A DNA stretch of 64,000 bases from Paenibacillus antri (GCF_005765165.1 NZ_VCIW01000008.1:62001-126000), one strand, 5' to 3'. Numbered from the stretch's first letter, positions 9,304 through 19,068 are shown. Made by a program: numbers and translations. The notes: generated by a model not told the origin, from the sequence alone.

Positions 9304-11607
9304 TTACGCGTTTTTGCTTTCGGACCCGCGGATCATCTCCCGATATTTTCCCGGCGTAATGCCTTCCAGCTTCTTAAATACGCGAATGAAGCCGATATCG
9401 TTCGCGTACCCGATGTGCTGCGCGATTTGCATCATCGTTAGATTCGTCTCGGCCAGCAGCTTCTTCGCCACCTGCATTCGGCTGTCCACGATGTATTCGT
9501 TCAGATTCACCCGGTTTTGCTTCTTGAAGAAGCCTGAGATGTATTGCGGCGCCATGCCGAAGTGATCCGCGATCGAAGTTAAGCTGAGATTGTTGTCCAA
9601 GACGCGCTCGCCGATGTACCGCTTGATCCGTTCGTTCAGCAGATCGCCCTGATCGGTCCGCGCGCCGTTGACGTTGCTGCAGATCAATCGGCAGAGCTCC
9701 TTCGTCTTCTGCAGCATCTCCTGCACCGAGGTGTTGTCCATGATATAACGGATCGGATCGATGCCCTGCAGCAGCTCCTTGCCGTCCAGCTTCAGGGCGT
9801 TCAAAACCTTAATCACGGTGCTGAGCAAGTCGATCGCCAGAAACTTGCCCATCTCCGACGTCAGCTCGCCGGACACGACGTTCAGCTCGTACAGTTCGTC
9901 CAACAATCGTTCCGCTTGCTCGGACTCCCCGCCCTTCAAGAAGTTCGCGAGCCGAATTTCGGCCTCCAACGGGTATTGATAGTAGCCGTCCTTGATATCT
10001 TTGGTTTGGTCGTAATAGATAATGGAGCCTACGCCGTGAATAATCCGGTAGTCGAGCGCGCTTAACGCTTCGCGATACCCCCGTTCGAAGCCTTGAATCC
10101 CCGGATGAATCGAGCTGGAGGCGATCGAGATTTGCATCCGGAACCGTTCGGCCGTAATCTCCTTCAGATCCGAGATCATCGTATCTCGGAGACGCTTCGC
10201 CTCTTCCTCCGAATCCGCTAAATTCAACAGCAGCGCCAACTGATTGCGCTCCGTCTCCACGACGTACCCGTTCCCGTCGATCAAGCCGCTGCTAAGATTG
10301 ACGAGCACGAATCGGACGAGCGCCCACTCTTCTTCGCTGTCCTCCCTCCGGAACTCGCTAGAATCGTCGCAGGTAACGAGGACGACGCAGTTCAGCTGAT
10401 GGGGAAGATGCAGCCCCATGAAATCTATCGAGCTTTGTTCGATTTGGCTCGGCTCCGTCTGCCCGTTCAGCAGCCGGGTGAGGAAATGCGCGCGAACGAC
10501 GGGCGCATGATCCGCGAGCCGATGCATCATCTCTTCCCGCTCCGCCAGGTTGCGCGCGATCGACGATTTAATGAATTCGTATTCATTGGATTCCGGCGGG
10601 GACCGCTCGGCGTTCCCGTTCAACAACGCGCTGACCATATCCCGAATCGGACCGTAGCTGCGGTAAGCCATCCAGTAAGCCGCCGCGGTGCCGATCAGCA
10701 GCACGACGATCAACATCGTAACGACCCAGTTCGTAATCTCGTTAATACGCTGCAGCACGACATCCTTCGGAATGAGCGAAATATATTGCCAACCGTTCAC
10801 CCCGCGGGTGTACGATAGCATCATGTCTTGGCCGTTATGCTGGAACGAGAGGTAACCGGACGCAGGCGCGCCGGTCGGAAGACCGTCCGGCGGCGCGCTC
10901 CGCCCCGCGGTCGATAAGATGACCCGCCCGGATTCGTCCACGATATACATGGACGCGCTGTTGGCCCATTCGATTTGCTTCAACAGCGCGAAGATGTGCT
11001 GTTCCTCGATCAGCATCACCAGCGTGGCCCTGACATTGTTGATTTCACCGAGCGGCAGCGTCGTCGCGGTAGCGATTACATTTCTAGAGGACATCGTGCT
11101 CGATTCCGCGGACTCGGAAGGCCAGAACGTCTTGAAGTGGTATCCCGTGAGCAGCTTCTCCTTCACTTCTTCCGCCGTGTAGCCGCCATAGGGGGAAATC
11201 TTATTGAAGTACGTTTGGGTATCGGTCTTGAGCGTCGGGGAGAGGATCATGTCCCGGTTTCGGTAATGGATGTAAAACTCGCCGATCAAACCGGTGCCGA
11301 AACGAAGGGTTTTCAACGCCGCGACCGCTTCGGAATACTCCAAATACCGCTCGCCGTCGTTCAAATTCCACAGCGCTTGCAGCTTCGGGTGCGACGCGAT
11401 TTGGATCGTCAGCCGGTCGATATCCTGCATCTGGCCGTCGACGACTTGCCTGACCTGCTCCAGCATCGCCAGATTGGAACGGTTCGCGTTCTCCACCATC
11501 GTTCCCTTAATGTTCGAGTAAAGAAACACGGAGATGGTCACCGGGATCAATAAAATGAGAAGGTAAGATAACCACAATGTCCAGAAGACGTTCTTCCGTC
11601 GTCTCAT
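9304..11607 (-). CDS. membrane-anchored AraC-family sensor-regulator
   Basis: The 767-residue protein has an N-terminal membrane helix (about 10-30), an extracytoplasmic sensor domain of Cache type, a second helix around 290-310 (VVTMLIVVLLIGTAAAYWMAY), a cytoplasmic linker, and a C-terminal AraC double helix-turn-helix (SLTSIADHFGMAPQYISGFFKKQ, then the second helix pair in MMQIAQHIGYANDIGFIRVFKK). This one-component arrangement is common in Paenibacillus next to LplB/LplC importers. It is divergent from such an importer (11.9-15.5 kb) and upstream of the lyase-GH88 genes, so it probably senses polysaccharide breakdown products and activates both arms. The 110-bp gap before the lyase gene has a TATAGT candidate -10 on the minus strand. 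Confidence 0.9.
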   Translation of the reverse strand: MRRRKNVFWTLWLSYLLILLIPVTISVFLYSNIKGTMVENANRSNLAMLEQVRQVVDGQMQDIDRLTIQIASHPKLQALWNLNDGERYLEYSEAVAALKTLRFGTGLIGEFYIHYRNRDMILSPTLKTDTQTYFNKISPYGGYTAEEVKEKLLTGYHFKTFWPSESAESSTMSSRNVIATATTLPLGEINNVRATLVMLIEEQHIFALLKQIEWANSASMYIVDESGRVILSTAGRSAPPDGLPTGAPASGYLSFQHNGQDMMLSYTRGVNGWQYISLIPKDVVLQRINEITNWVVTMLIVVLLIGTAAAYWMAYRSYGPIRDMVSALLNGNAERSPPESNEYEFIKSSIARNLAEREEMMHRLADHAPVVRAHFLTRLLNGQTEPSQIEQSSIDFMGLHLPHQLNCVVLVTCDDSSEFRREDSEEEWALVRFVLVNLSSGLIDGNGYVVETERNQLALLLNLADSEEEAKRLRDTMISDLKEITAERFRMQISIASSSIHPGIQGFERGYREALSALDYRIIHGVGSIIYYDQTKDIKDGYYQYPLEAEIRLANFLKGGESEQAERLLDELYELNVVSGELTSEMGKFLAIDLLSTVIKVLNALKLDGKELLQGIDPIRYIMDNTSVQEMLQKTKELCRLICSNVNGARTDQGDLLNERIKRYIGERVLDNNLSLTSIADHFGMAPQYISGFFKKQNRVNLNEYIVDSRMQVAKKLLAETNLTMMQIAQHIGYANDIGFIRVFKKLEGITPGKYREMIRGSESKNA

Positions 11608-11888
11608 CCCACTGCCCCCTCATCTTGCTTTTCGTTCATGCTACCATAACTTGAATCCTCGCTCAACGCACTTCCCGCTTAGGAACGCCCGGAAATCGGG
11701 GCTTTCGACGAAAAGATAGTTGATGTGAAAATCGGATTGTTCGAAAATGAAGATCGGACAGTGCCGCCGCGGAACAGGCTATGGGCACGCCTCTCCCCCG
11801 CTACTATACTCAAGAGGCGGACGCGGAAAGAACGGTTCGCCGCGAATCAAAAAAAACGATCATTTATTATTGGGAGGGTCTGCGGAAC
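11608..11888. promoter_or_regulatory. divergent control region between AraC sensor and sugar importer
   Basis: This 281-bp region separates two divergent genes and should hold both promoters. A TATACT hexamer at 11805-11810 on the plus strand is a possible -10 for the importer, without a clear -35. An in-frame upstream extension of the binding-protein frame to 11781 has no ribosome binding site. A strong one (GGGAGGG, 11872-11878) sits 10 nt before ATG 11889. No clear operator repeat was recognised. Confidence 0.5.
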
Positions 11889-13544
11889 ATGGGTATGAAC
11901 AATTGGAAGACGCTGTCGCGCACGTCGGTCGGCATCATGATTACTGCTTTGCTTGTCGTCGGCTGCAACACCTCGAGCACCGCGCCGGAGGAGCCGGCCG
12001 ACGGGAACGCGGGAACCGGCGCCGCGGAACAGACGAACGAGAAAGCGCCCGAAGCGGCCGAAGAAGTCGGTTACCCGGATGAAATTACTTACTGGGTACA
12101 ATTGAACGCCAACGTCGCCGCGACGATGAAGGATTACGGCGAGATCGCCGCCTACAAGAAGGTCGCCGAATTAACGGGCACCAAGGTTACGTTCCAACAC
12201 CCGCCGGTCGGCCAAGAGAAGGATCAGTTTAACTTGATGATCGCCTCCGGCGAGCTGCCGGACGTCATCGAATATCCTTGGGCGGCCGCTCCGAAGGGAG
12301 CCGACAGCTTAATTAAGGAAGGACGCATTCTTCGCCTGAACGAGCTGATCGCCGAACATGCGCCGAACCTGACGAAGATATTGGACGAAAATCCGGACTA
12401 CCGGAAGATGGTGACGACGGACGAGGGCAATATTTACGTCATGCCGTTCATCATGGGCGATCCGTCCTTGTCGGTCGTCCACGGCCCGATCGTTCGGGAG
12501 GATTGGCTGAAGAAGCTCGGTCTGGAGCAGCCGACGACGATCGCGGAATGGGAAGCGATGCTGACCGCGTTCCGGGACGGCGACCCGAACGGCAACGGCC
12601 AGAAGGACGAAATCCCGTTCTTGTTCAATATCAACGACATCGACTTAGACCATCTGTTCGTAGGCGCTTGGGGAATTACGCAGGATTTCTACCAAGAGAA
12701 CGGCACGGTGAAATACGGCCCGATTCAGCCGGAATTCAAAGAGTACCTGGCGACCTTGGCGAAGTGGTATAAGGACGGTCTGATCGATCCCGACTTCGCG
12801 ACGACGGACGGCAAGCTGAAGGACGCGAAGGTGACGGGCAATCAGTTGGGCGCCTTCACCGGTTATCCGGGCAGCAGCATCGGCCGCTACATCGATCTCA
12901 TGAAGGAGAACCCGGAATTTTCCTTGGTCGGTCCGGTGTATCCGGCGTTGGAAGAGGGCGGTTACGCGATGGGCAACTATTCGTATCCGTTCTCCGGCAT
13001 CGGCGCGGCGGTATCGGCTACGGCGGATAACCCGGAGCAAATCGTGAAGTGGCTCGATTATAAATACAGCGAGGAAGGCCATTTCCTGTTCAACTTCGGC
13101 ATCGAAGGCGAAAGCTACACGATGGTCGACGGATACCCGACATATACGGACGTGATTTTGAAAAATCCGGACGGACTCCCGATCACGCAAGCGATGGCGA
13201 AATATTTCACGGCGAACTGGAGCGGCCCGTTCATTCAGGACAAACGGTACATGGAGCAATACTACCAGTTGGATCAACAGAAGCAAGCGAACCAGAACTG
13301 GTCCCAAGCCGATCATTCGAAGCATCTGCCGCCGCTTACGCTGACGGCCGACGAAAGCTCGAAGACGGCTTCCATCATGAACGACGTCAAGACGTACCGC
13401 GACGAGATGATCAACCGGTTCATTATGGGCGCGGAGCCGATCGACAACTTCGACAAATTCGTCTCGACGATCGAAAACATGGGCATTCAGGAAGCGATCG
13501 CCGCGCGCCAAGCCGCGCTCGAACGCTATAACGCGCGTAAGTAA
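11889..13544 (+). CDS. extracellular sugar-binding lipoprotein of an ABC importer
   Basis: ATG 11889 is chosen because of the GGGAGGG site 10 nt upstream. The 551-residue protein has a short basic N-terminus, a hydrophobic stretch and a lipobox LVVGC with Cys26, followed by an acidic low-complexity linker and a solute-binding domain of the LipO/family 1 type. Segments such as MIASGELPDVIEYPWAA and DPNGNGQKDEIPFLFN are typical of Paenibacillus oligosaccharide-binding proteins. It should be tethered to the outer face of the membrane and deliver lyase products to the two permeases encoded directly downstream. No ATPase is encoded here; such importers usually share a common MsmX-type ATPase. Confidence 0.92.
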   Translation: MGMNNWKTLSRTSVGIMITALLVVGCNTSSTAPEEPADGNAGTGAAEQTNEKAPEAAEEVGYPDEITYWVQLNANVAATMKDYGEIAAYKKVAELTGTKVTFQHPPVGQEKDQFNLMIASGELPDVIEYPWAAAPKGADSLIKEGRILRLNELIAEHAPNLTKILDENPDYRKMVTTDEGNIYVMPFIMGDPSLSVVHGPIVREDWLKKLGLEQPTTIAEWEAMLTAFRDGDPNGNGQKDEIPFLFNINDIDLDHLFVGAWGITQDFYQENGTVKYGPIQPEFKEYLATLAKWYKDGLIDPDFATTDGKLKDAKVTGNQLGAFTGYPGSSIGRYIDLMKENPEFSLVGPVYPALEEGGYAMGNYSYPFSGIGAAVSATADNPEQIVKWLDYKYSEEGHFLFNFGIEGESYTMVDGYPTYTDVILKNPDGLPITQAMAKYFTANWSGPFIQDKRYMEQYYQLDQQKQANQNWSQADHSKHLPPLTLTADESSKTASIMNDVKTYRDEMINRFIMGAEPIDNFDKFVSTIENMGIQEAIAARQAALERYNARK

Positions 13545-13595
13545 TTCTCATTTTCCCGTTCCGAATCTCTCACCCCAACACAGGAGGGATCTCCC

Positions 13596-14558
13596 ATGTC
13601 CTTGATGCCGAGAAGAAAATCAGGTCCCCCTGTGACGGGGGTCGATAAGAACGCGTTCTCGTACCGCGCGTTCCGCGACCTGAAATTGAACAAGTACATC
13701 TACGTCATGTTGGTTCCGGTCATCGCGTATTATGTCGTGTTCCTTTACGGCCCGATGTACGGCTTGCAGATCGCATTCAAAGATTACTCGGCCGGAGCGG
13801 GCATGTGGAACAGCCCCTGGGTCGGCTTCAAACATTTCGAAAGCTTCTTCGAAAGCTATTACTTCTGGCGTCTGCTGCGGAATACGGTGCTGCTGAGCCT
13901 CTACGAGCTCGTCTTCGCCTTCCCCGCGTCCATAATTCTTGCGCTGCTTCTGAACGAGCTGCGCAGCAACCGGTTTAAGCGAACGGTGCAGACGGTGACG
14001 TATATGCCCCATTTCATCTCCATCGTCGTCATCTCCGGCATGCTGGTCGACTTCTTGTCGCGCGACGGCTTGATCAATAACGTCATCGCCATGTTCGGCT
14101 TCGAACGAACGGCCTTCCTGGGCGAAGCCGGATGGTTCCGGTCGATCTATATTTCCTCGAACATTTGGCAGAGCGTCGGCTGGGGGTCCATCATTTACTT
14201 GTCCGCCATGTCGAGCATCGATCCTTCTCTCTACGAAGCCGCGCGGGTGGACGGAGCGAACCGGTGGAAGCAGACGCTTCACGTGACGATTCCCGGCATC
14301 ATGCCGACGATCGTCATCCTGCTCATCCTGCAGATCGGAAGCTTCATGACGGTCGGAACGGAGAAAATCCTTCTCCTCTACAATCCGACGACGTACGAAA
14401 CCGCCGACGTCATCGGGACGTTCCTGTACCGGAAGGGGATCTTGGAGGCGGATTACAGCTACAGCGCGGCGGTCGGCTTGTTTAACTCGGTCATCAACTT
14501 CGCGTTACTGGTTCTGGCCAATGCCGCCAGCAAAAAATCCGGAAACAATCTGTGGTAA
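13596..14558 (+). CDS. LplB-type sugar ABC permease
   Basis: This 320-residue membrane protein starts at ATG 13596 after GGAGGGATCTCCC. It has about six transmembrane helices and the binding-protein-dependent permease EAA loop in YEAARVDGANRWKQTLHVTIPGI. N-terminal YVMLVPVIAYYVVFLYGPMYG is the usual opening of LplB/YteP-like permeases. It lies between the binding-protein gene and a second permease on the same strand, forming one half of the heterodimeric channel. Its role in taking up polysaccharide fragments is inferred from the adjacent lyase operon. Confidence 0.93.
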   Translation: MSLMPRRKSGPPVTGVDKNAFSYRAFRDLKLNKYIYVMLVPVIAYYVVFLYGPMYGLQIAFKDYSAGAGMWNSPWVGFKHFESFFESYYFWRLLRNTVLLSLYELVFAFPASIILALLLNELRSNRFKRTVQTVTYMPHFISIVVISGMLVDFLSRDGLINNVIAMFGFERTAFLGEAGWFRSIYISSNIWQSVGWGSIIYLSAMSSIDPSLYEAARVDGANRWKQTLHVTIPGIMPTIVILLILQIGSFMTVGTEKILLLYNPTTYETADVIGTFLYRKGILEADYSYSAAVGLFNSVINFALLVLANAASKKSGNNLW

Positions 14559-14572
14559 AGGAGCAGGCGACC

Positions 14573-15454
14573 ATGACGTTAAAAAGAAGCTTCGGCGAAC
14601 GGCTATTCGACGTCGGCAATGTTTTGGCCCTGTCTCTGCTGACGTTAGCGACGGCATATCCGTTCCTGTACGTGTTGTTCGCGTCCGTAAGCGACGCCCA
14701 GGCGGTCGTGCAAACGCGCGGGCTGTTGTTATATCCGAAGGGATTCAGCTTGGAAGCGTACAAGCTCGTATTCATGAATCCATCGATTCTGACGGGCTAC
14801 GCGAACACCTTGTTCATCGTCGTCGTCGGCACCGCCTTGAACCTCGCCATGACCGCCCTTGGGGCGTACGCGCTGTCCCGGCAGAACGTTATGTGGAGAA
14901 ATCCGATTATGTTCGGGATCGTCTTTACGATGTTCTTTAACGGAGGGTTGATCCCGACGTTCCTGCTCGTGAACGACATCGGCCTGCTGGATTCCCGATG
15001 GGCATTGATTTTGCCGGTGGCGATGAGCGCCTACAACTTGGTCATCATGCGGACGGCGTTCCAAGGCGTTCCCGTCAGCCTCGAGGAATCCGCCAAGCTG
15101 GACGGGGCCAATGACTTCACCGTGTTGTTCCGCATCTTCATCCCGTTGTCCATGCCGGTCATCGCCGTCATGATTTTGTTTTACGGCGTCGCTCATTGGA
15201 ACTCTTGGTTTAACGCGATGATCTACATTCGCACGAGGGAACTGTACCCGCTCCAACTGATCTTAAGGGAAATTCTCATCACCAACAGCACGGATTCGAT
15301 GATGACCGCCGTCGGCGGCGGCGACCGCATGCCGGTCGGGGAGACGATCAAGTACGCGACGATCATCGTGTCGACGATTCCGGTGTTATGCTTGTACCCG
15401 TTCTTGCAGAAGTATTTCGTCAAGGGCGTTATGATCGGCGCGATCAAAGGGTAA
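14573..15454 (+). CDS. LplC/YtcP-type sugar ABC permease
   Basis: ATG 14573 follows AAAGGAGC by 8 nt; the longer frame from 14552 begins inside the upstream gene and has no such site. The 293-residue permease has six predicted helices and the EAA loop LEESAKLDGANDFTVLFRIFIPLS. The C-terminus LQKYFVKGVMIGAIKG is the hallmark ending of this family. It completes the importer begun at 11889. Its last 11 bases overlap the end of the convergent phosphatase gene, and no separate terminator was seen between them. Confidence 0.93.
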   Translation: MTLKRSFGERLFDVGNVLALSLLTLATAYPFLYVLFASVSDAQAVVQTRGLLLYPKGFSLEAYKLVFMNPSILTGYANTLFIVVVGTALNLAMTALGAYALSRQNVMWRNPIMFGIVFTMFFNGGLIPTFLLVNDIGLLDSRWALILPVAMSAYNLVIMRTAFQGVPVSLEESAKLDGANDFTVLFRIFIPLSMPVIAVMILFYGVAHWNSWFNAMIYIRTRELYPLQLILREILITNSTDSMMTAVGGGDRMPVGETIKYATIIVSTIPVLCLYPFLQKYFVKGVMIGAIKG

Positions 15455-15986
15455 ACACATAGAGCTCGCCGTTCCGGGGGTAGGCGAAGCGCGGACCTTG
15501 AAAGCCGCGCTTCGCCAGCTCCTTTTTCATTCGGAGCATCAACGCGCCGTGACTGACGATCAGCACGCTCCGCTCGGGACGGTTCGCCACCTCGTCCAGA
15601 ACGGTCTGTACGCGGCGTTCGGCGGACGCCATCTCCTCCCTTGCGGCGCTGTCGAGCTTCCACGTCAGCCGAGCCCAGACCGCCCACCACAAGAAAGGCA
15701 GCCGCAGCCGCTGGCCCGATATGGCCGGCAGCGCAATTTCCCGCAGCTCGGCGCGCGTCTCGATGCGCTCCGGCGCCGGGAAGAGCAGCTCCGCCGTGCG
15801 GACCGCCCGCGGCTGGTCGCTCGAGACGCACCGCTCCCACGCGATGCCGCCGAGCTCCGTCCGTCCCGGAACGATCGGCGCCTCGTCGTACGCGGCGAAC
15901 CAAGCCGCCGCTTCGTCGCCGGACACGAGCCGCTTGCTAGGGTATGGCAGATCGACGGGGTAATGCCGCACCAGCCCGACGATCAC
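15444..15986 (-). CDS. histidine phosphatase family protein
   Basis: The 180-residue protein starts at GTG 15986 (MIVGLVRHYPVDLPYP) and overlaps the stop of the response regulator gene by 4 bp. The phosphohistidine motif is RHY rather than the usual RHG; RHY/RHP variants occur in the family. The second catalytic histidine appears in VLIVSHGALMLRMKKEL. Substrate candidates range from sugar phosphates to nucleotides, and sequence alone does not decide. Its place as the third gene of the kinase-regulator operon is notable: it is co-translated with the regulator and might influence signalling, but this is inference only. Confidence 0.85.
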   Translation of the reverse strand: MIVGLVRHYPVDLPYPSKRLVSGDEAAAWFAAYDEAPIVPGRTELGGIAWERCVSSDQPRAVRTAELLFPAPERIETRAELREIALPAISGQRLRLPFLWWAVWARLTWKLDSAAREEMASAERRVQTVLDEVANRPERSVLIVSHGALMLRMKKELAKRGFQGPRFAYPRNGELYVFTL

Positions 15987-16633
15987 GAGTAAAGGTCCTC
16001 CGTCGGCAGGATGCCGAGCTGCTTCGCCTTCTTAATGACCTCTACGCGGGAAGTCGCGTGCAGCTTCTGGAACAGCTCGGTCAAGCTGTACTCGAGCGAC
16101 CGCTGGCTGATCATGAGCGTCTTCGATATTTCCTTGTTGCTCTTCCCCTTCGCCAGCTCGCGGAGCAGCTTATCCTCCTCTTGGGTAATCGTCGTCTCCT
16201 CGCGCCCCGGCTCGCTCGATACGACGATTTCCTGCCGGCGCAGCTGCTTGAGCAATGCCATCGGCACGATCGCTTCCTTCCGCGCGGCGCACCGTATGGC
16301 CTGAATAAGCTGCTCCCGCGTCGACGTCTTCGCAATGAAGCCGGAGACGCCCGATTCCATCAACAGATTGAAGTGCGGCGCGATTTCGAAGCCCGAATAT
16401 ATGAGAATGACGGCGTCCGGCACGTACTCGAGCAGCTTGCGCGTCAGATCGGCTCCATTCATATTCGGCATGTACAAGTCGAGCAGCATCACGTCGAATT
16501 TCTTTAACCGGACCAGATCGGGCACGCAGTAGACGTCCGTCTCGATCGTAACGTTCATGTCCGGCTCGGATTCGATCAGCATCTTCGTCCCCTCGACCAC
16601 CGAACGATGATCGTCCACCAACAAGATTTCCAT
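15983..16633 (-). CDS. ComA-like LuxR-family response regulator
   Basis: The 216-residue protein has a receiver domain with acidic D7/D8, phospho-acceptor D52 (MLLDLYMP) and K102, and a C-terminal LuxR helix-turn-helix (about 150-210). Two traits point to the ComA branch rather than general NarL: the early HRSVVEGTKMLIE segment, and SQRSLEYSLTELFQKLHATSR, which parallels the recognition helix region of B. subtilis ComA (SKRSIEYSLTSIFNKL). It is cotranscribed with the PAS kinase (21-bp gap). ComA activates from TTGCGG/CCGCAA half-sites, and very similar boxes occur in three promoters of this window and, in part, before its own operon. No comX or comQ gene is present. Confidence 0.88.
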   Translation of the reverse strand: MEILLVDDHRSVVEGTKMLIESEPDMNVTIETDVYCVPDLVRLKKFDVMLLDLYMPNMNGADLTRKLLEYVPDAVILIYSGFEIAPHFNLLMESGVSGFIAKTSTREQLIQAIRCAARKEAIVPMALLKQLRRQEIVVSSEPGREETTITQEEDKLLRELAKGKSNKEISKTLMISQRSLEYSLTELFQKLHATSRVEVIKKAKQLGILPTEDLYS

Positions 16634-16654
16634 AGCTCTAACCCCTTCGTGCGT

Positions 16655-19033
16655 TTATGATTTCGGAAACCGGATATCGACGTGGAACCCTTCCCGCGGG
16701 GCGGACCGGAACGCGACCCGGCCCCCGAGGCTCAGCACCCGCTTTTCGATGCCGGCAAGGCCCATATGCTGGAACGAATCCTCGTACGACGTCCATTCCA
16801 TGCCCACGCCGTCGTCCGCGTACGCGAAGACCAGCCCGTCTTCCCCTTCCGTCAACGAGATGCCGATCTTCGTCGCTCGGGAGTGCTTGTTCGCGTTGTT
16901 CAGCAGCTCCTGCACGATGCGATAGACGCCCAGAATGTGCTCTTCCCCGTAGCTTACCGCGGACGCTTCGGCCGCCGTAAATTCGATTTCGTAATTCGCG
17001 AACATGCGCGTATATTCGAAGAGGCTCTTCAGCGATTCGACCAACCCCATTTTCAATAGAAAAGGAGGCCGCAATTCGTTGCACGTAATCCGAATCTGGT
17101 GAATGGCGTCCAGCAGCCCTTCCTCGATGCGCATCAACTCCCGCATCGCCTCCGGCTCGAACGTTCGGAGCGACCGGAGCGACTCGAGCTTGCGGTACCA
17201 GATGATTAAATCCTGCAGTACCGAATCGTGCAGATCGCTGGACAACGTGGCCCGTTCTTTCTCCGACAGCTTGAACAACAGCCGCAGCATCCATCGGGGC
17301 GCCTCGCGATCCAGCGCCAGCTCTTCCATCCGCTTCATGAGATCCTCGATCAAGTGCAGGTTGTCATACAGAATCGTAACGTAGCGGACGGCCGTCTCCA
17401 ACCACTCCCGCTCGATCGGCAGCAGCTCGTGACCGAGACCGATGCGGAGGTAAACCGGATGGCGCTTCTCGCCGATTCGAATCCAGACGTCTTCCGACGT
17501 CGTGCGGGAAGCTTCCTCCCCGCTCGGAACTTCCTCGATCGTCGCGCGAGCCGCGTTCAGCACGTCGCGGACCTCATCGATCAGCCGCCGTTCCAAGTCG
17601 GACACCTTCATGACGTTCGCGAGATCGTTGGAGAAGCGGTTCAGGCTTTGTTGAAGCGCCTTGTATCGTTTCTCGCTTTCGACGAGCTCGCGCTCCTCCC
17701 GCTTCCGCTTGGTGATGTCCTTCGCGATGCCGTGGATGCCGTTCAGGCTTCCGTGGAGGAGGATCGGCACGAACGTGATCTGAACGATCCGCTGCCCGTC
17801 CTTCCCCGGAGCCAACCGGCACTCGATGTCTCTCGGCCGCCCTTCTTGCCTGACGCGCTGAAGCGCGTCGTAGACGTCCGCATGGTCCTCGTCGTAGACG
17901 ACGCCGAGGAAACAGCGGTTCGCGAGACGAGATTTCTCGATTCCGGTAATCGCCTCGAACGCCGGATTGGCGTTCACGAGATAATAGCCGTCGAGCTCGA
18001 TGGAGAAGACGCCGTCGAGATTGTTTTCGAACAACGACTTGTATCGCTGCCTGCTCTCTTCGAGCGCAAGCTCGGACCGCTTCTGCTCCGTAATGTCCAC
18101 CACGATGCTGTCCAGCCGCACCGTCTCGCCATGCCGATCCAGCACCGGCGTTACGATCATGCGCGCCCACCGCGTCTCGCCTTCCACATGAATGAACCGA
18201 ATCGGAATGTCGGCGGGGATCCCCCGATCCAGCTTCGGCTTCAACACGCGAATCATGTGCTCGTTGTCGTCGGGATGAATATGATCGTGCATCCGCATGG
18301 GCCGGTTCATGACTTCTTCCCTCGGCAGTCCGCACAGCTTCTCCATGCTCTTGGACATGAACGTATGTCTCGTGAAGTCGCGGTCCGTCGACCAGACGCC
18401 GGCGCCGACGTTTTCCAAAATGTTGTCCAGCTGCCGCTCGGCTTCCTTCCGTTCCGACACGTCCCGCACGACCGCGACGACGTACCGGACTTCGCCCTCC
18501 CGATCGAGCACCGGCTTAACGCGGGCTTCCGCATAGACGATGCCGCCGTTGGCGCGCATGACGCGATACTCCGTCTCGGCCTCCGTCTTCGACTCCAACA
18601 CGCTGCGGAAGACGCCGTTCACCTGCTCCCGATCGTCCTTGTGAATGATGTCGAACGCGCCGATCCCTTCGTATTGCTCGATGTTATACCCGCTGAGCGT
18701 CTCGAACGACGGGGAGACGTAACGGACGTACGCCTCTCGGTCGACGAGCACGATCGTATCCGACGTATGCTCCGCGACGATGCGGTACACCTCCGCTCGC
18801 GGGTCCGCCTCCGGCTTCGCGTACACCGCGTAAGCGATCGTTCGGCCGTCGTCCCGAGCGACGGGCACGCGATTCCTTGCCGCGGCGAGCCGCCCGGACT
18901 GCGCCGCGAGCTCTTCGTACGCCGGGTTCCCCCAAAGCACGCGTCCTTCTAAGTCTTCTATGTAAACCGGCTCCGGCACATGCGTCAACCATTGCCGGGC
19001 GCCTCGCAAGACATCCTCGTAGATTGCCGTCAT
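16655..19033 (-). CDS. soluble multi-PAS sensor histidine kinase (HisKA_3 type)
   Basis: This 792-residue protein has no signal peptide or membrane helix. It has a short N-terminal PAS-like segment (about 10-70) and three clear PAS/PAC modules (about 82-196, 203-320 and 330-446). A linker contains a GAF-like stretch, the phospho-acceptor H602 lies in TLSSDLHDSVLQDL, and a HATPase domain carries an N-box around 709-718 and DDGVGM at 740-745. The kinase core is of the NarX/ComP/DegS class, matching the adjacent ComA-like regulator. Unlike ComP it is cytosolic, so it probably senses an internal or diffusible cue such as redox state or a ligand. The gene has a TATAAT -10 preceded by two TTGCG boxes. 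Confidence 0.92.
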   Translation of the reverse strand: MTAIYEDVLRGARQWLTHVPEPVYIEDLEGRVLWGNPAYEELAAQSGRLAAARNRVPVARDDGRTIAYAVYAKPEADPRAEVYRIVAEHTSDTIVLVDREAYVRYVSPSFETLSGYNIEQYEGIGAFDIIHKDDREQVNGVFRSVLESKTEAETEYRVMRANGGIVYAEARVKPVLDREGEVRYVVAVVRDVSERKEAERQLDNILENVGAGVWSTDRDFTRHTFMSKSMEKLCGLPREEVMNRPMRMHDHIHPDDNEHMIRVLKPKLDRGIPADIPIRFIHVEGETRWARMIVTPVLDRHGETVRLDSIVVDITEQKRSELALEESRQRYKSLFENNLDGVFSIELDGYYLVNANPAFEAITGIEKSRLANRCFLGVVYDEDHADVYDALQRVRQEGRPRDIECRLAPGKDGQRIVQITFVPILLHGSLNGIHGIAKDITKRKREERELVESEKRYKALQQSLNRFSNDLANVMKVSDLERRLIDEVRDVLNAARATIEEVPSGEEASRTTSEDVWIRIGEKRHPVYLRIGLGHELLPIEREWLETAVRYVTILYDNLHLIEDLMKRMEELALDREAPRWMLRLLFKLSEKERATLSSDLHDSVLQDLIIWYRKLESLRSLRTFEPEAMRELMRIEEGLLDAIHQIRITCNELRPPFLLKMGLVESLKSLFEYTRMFANYEIEFTAAEASAVSYGEEHILGVYRIVQELLNNANKHSRATKIGISLTEGEDGLVFAYADDGVGMEWTSYEDSFQHMGLAGIEKRVLSLGGRVAFRSAPREGFHVDIRFPKS

Positions 19034-19068
19034 TGTTCTTCTCCTCGTCCTCTCTCCGCCATAGCTTC

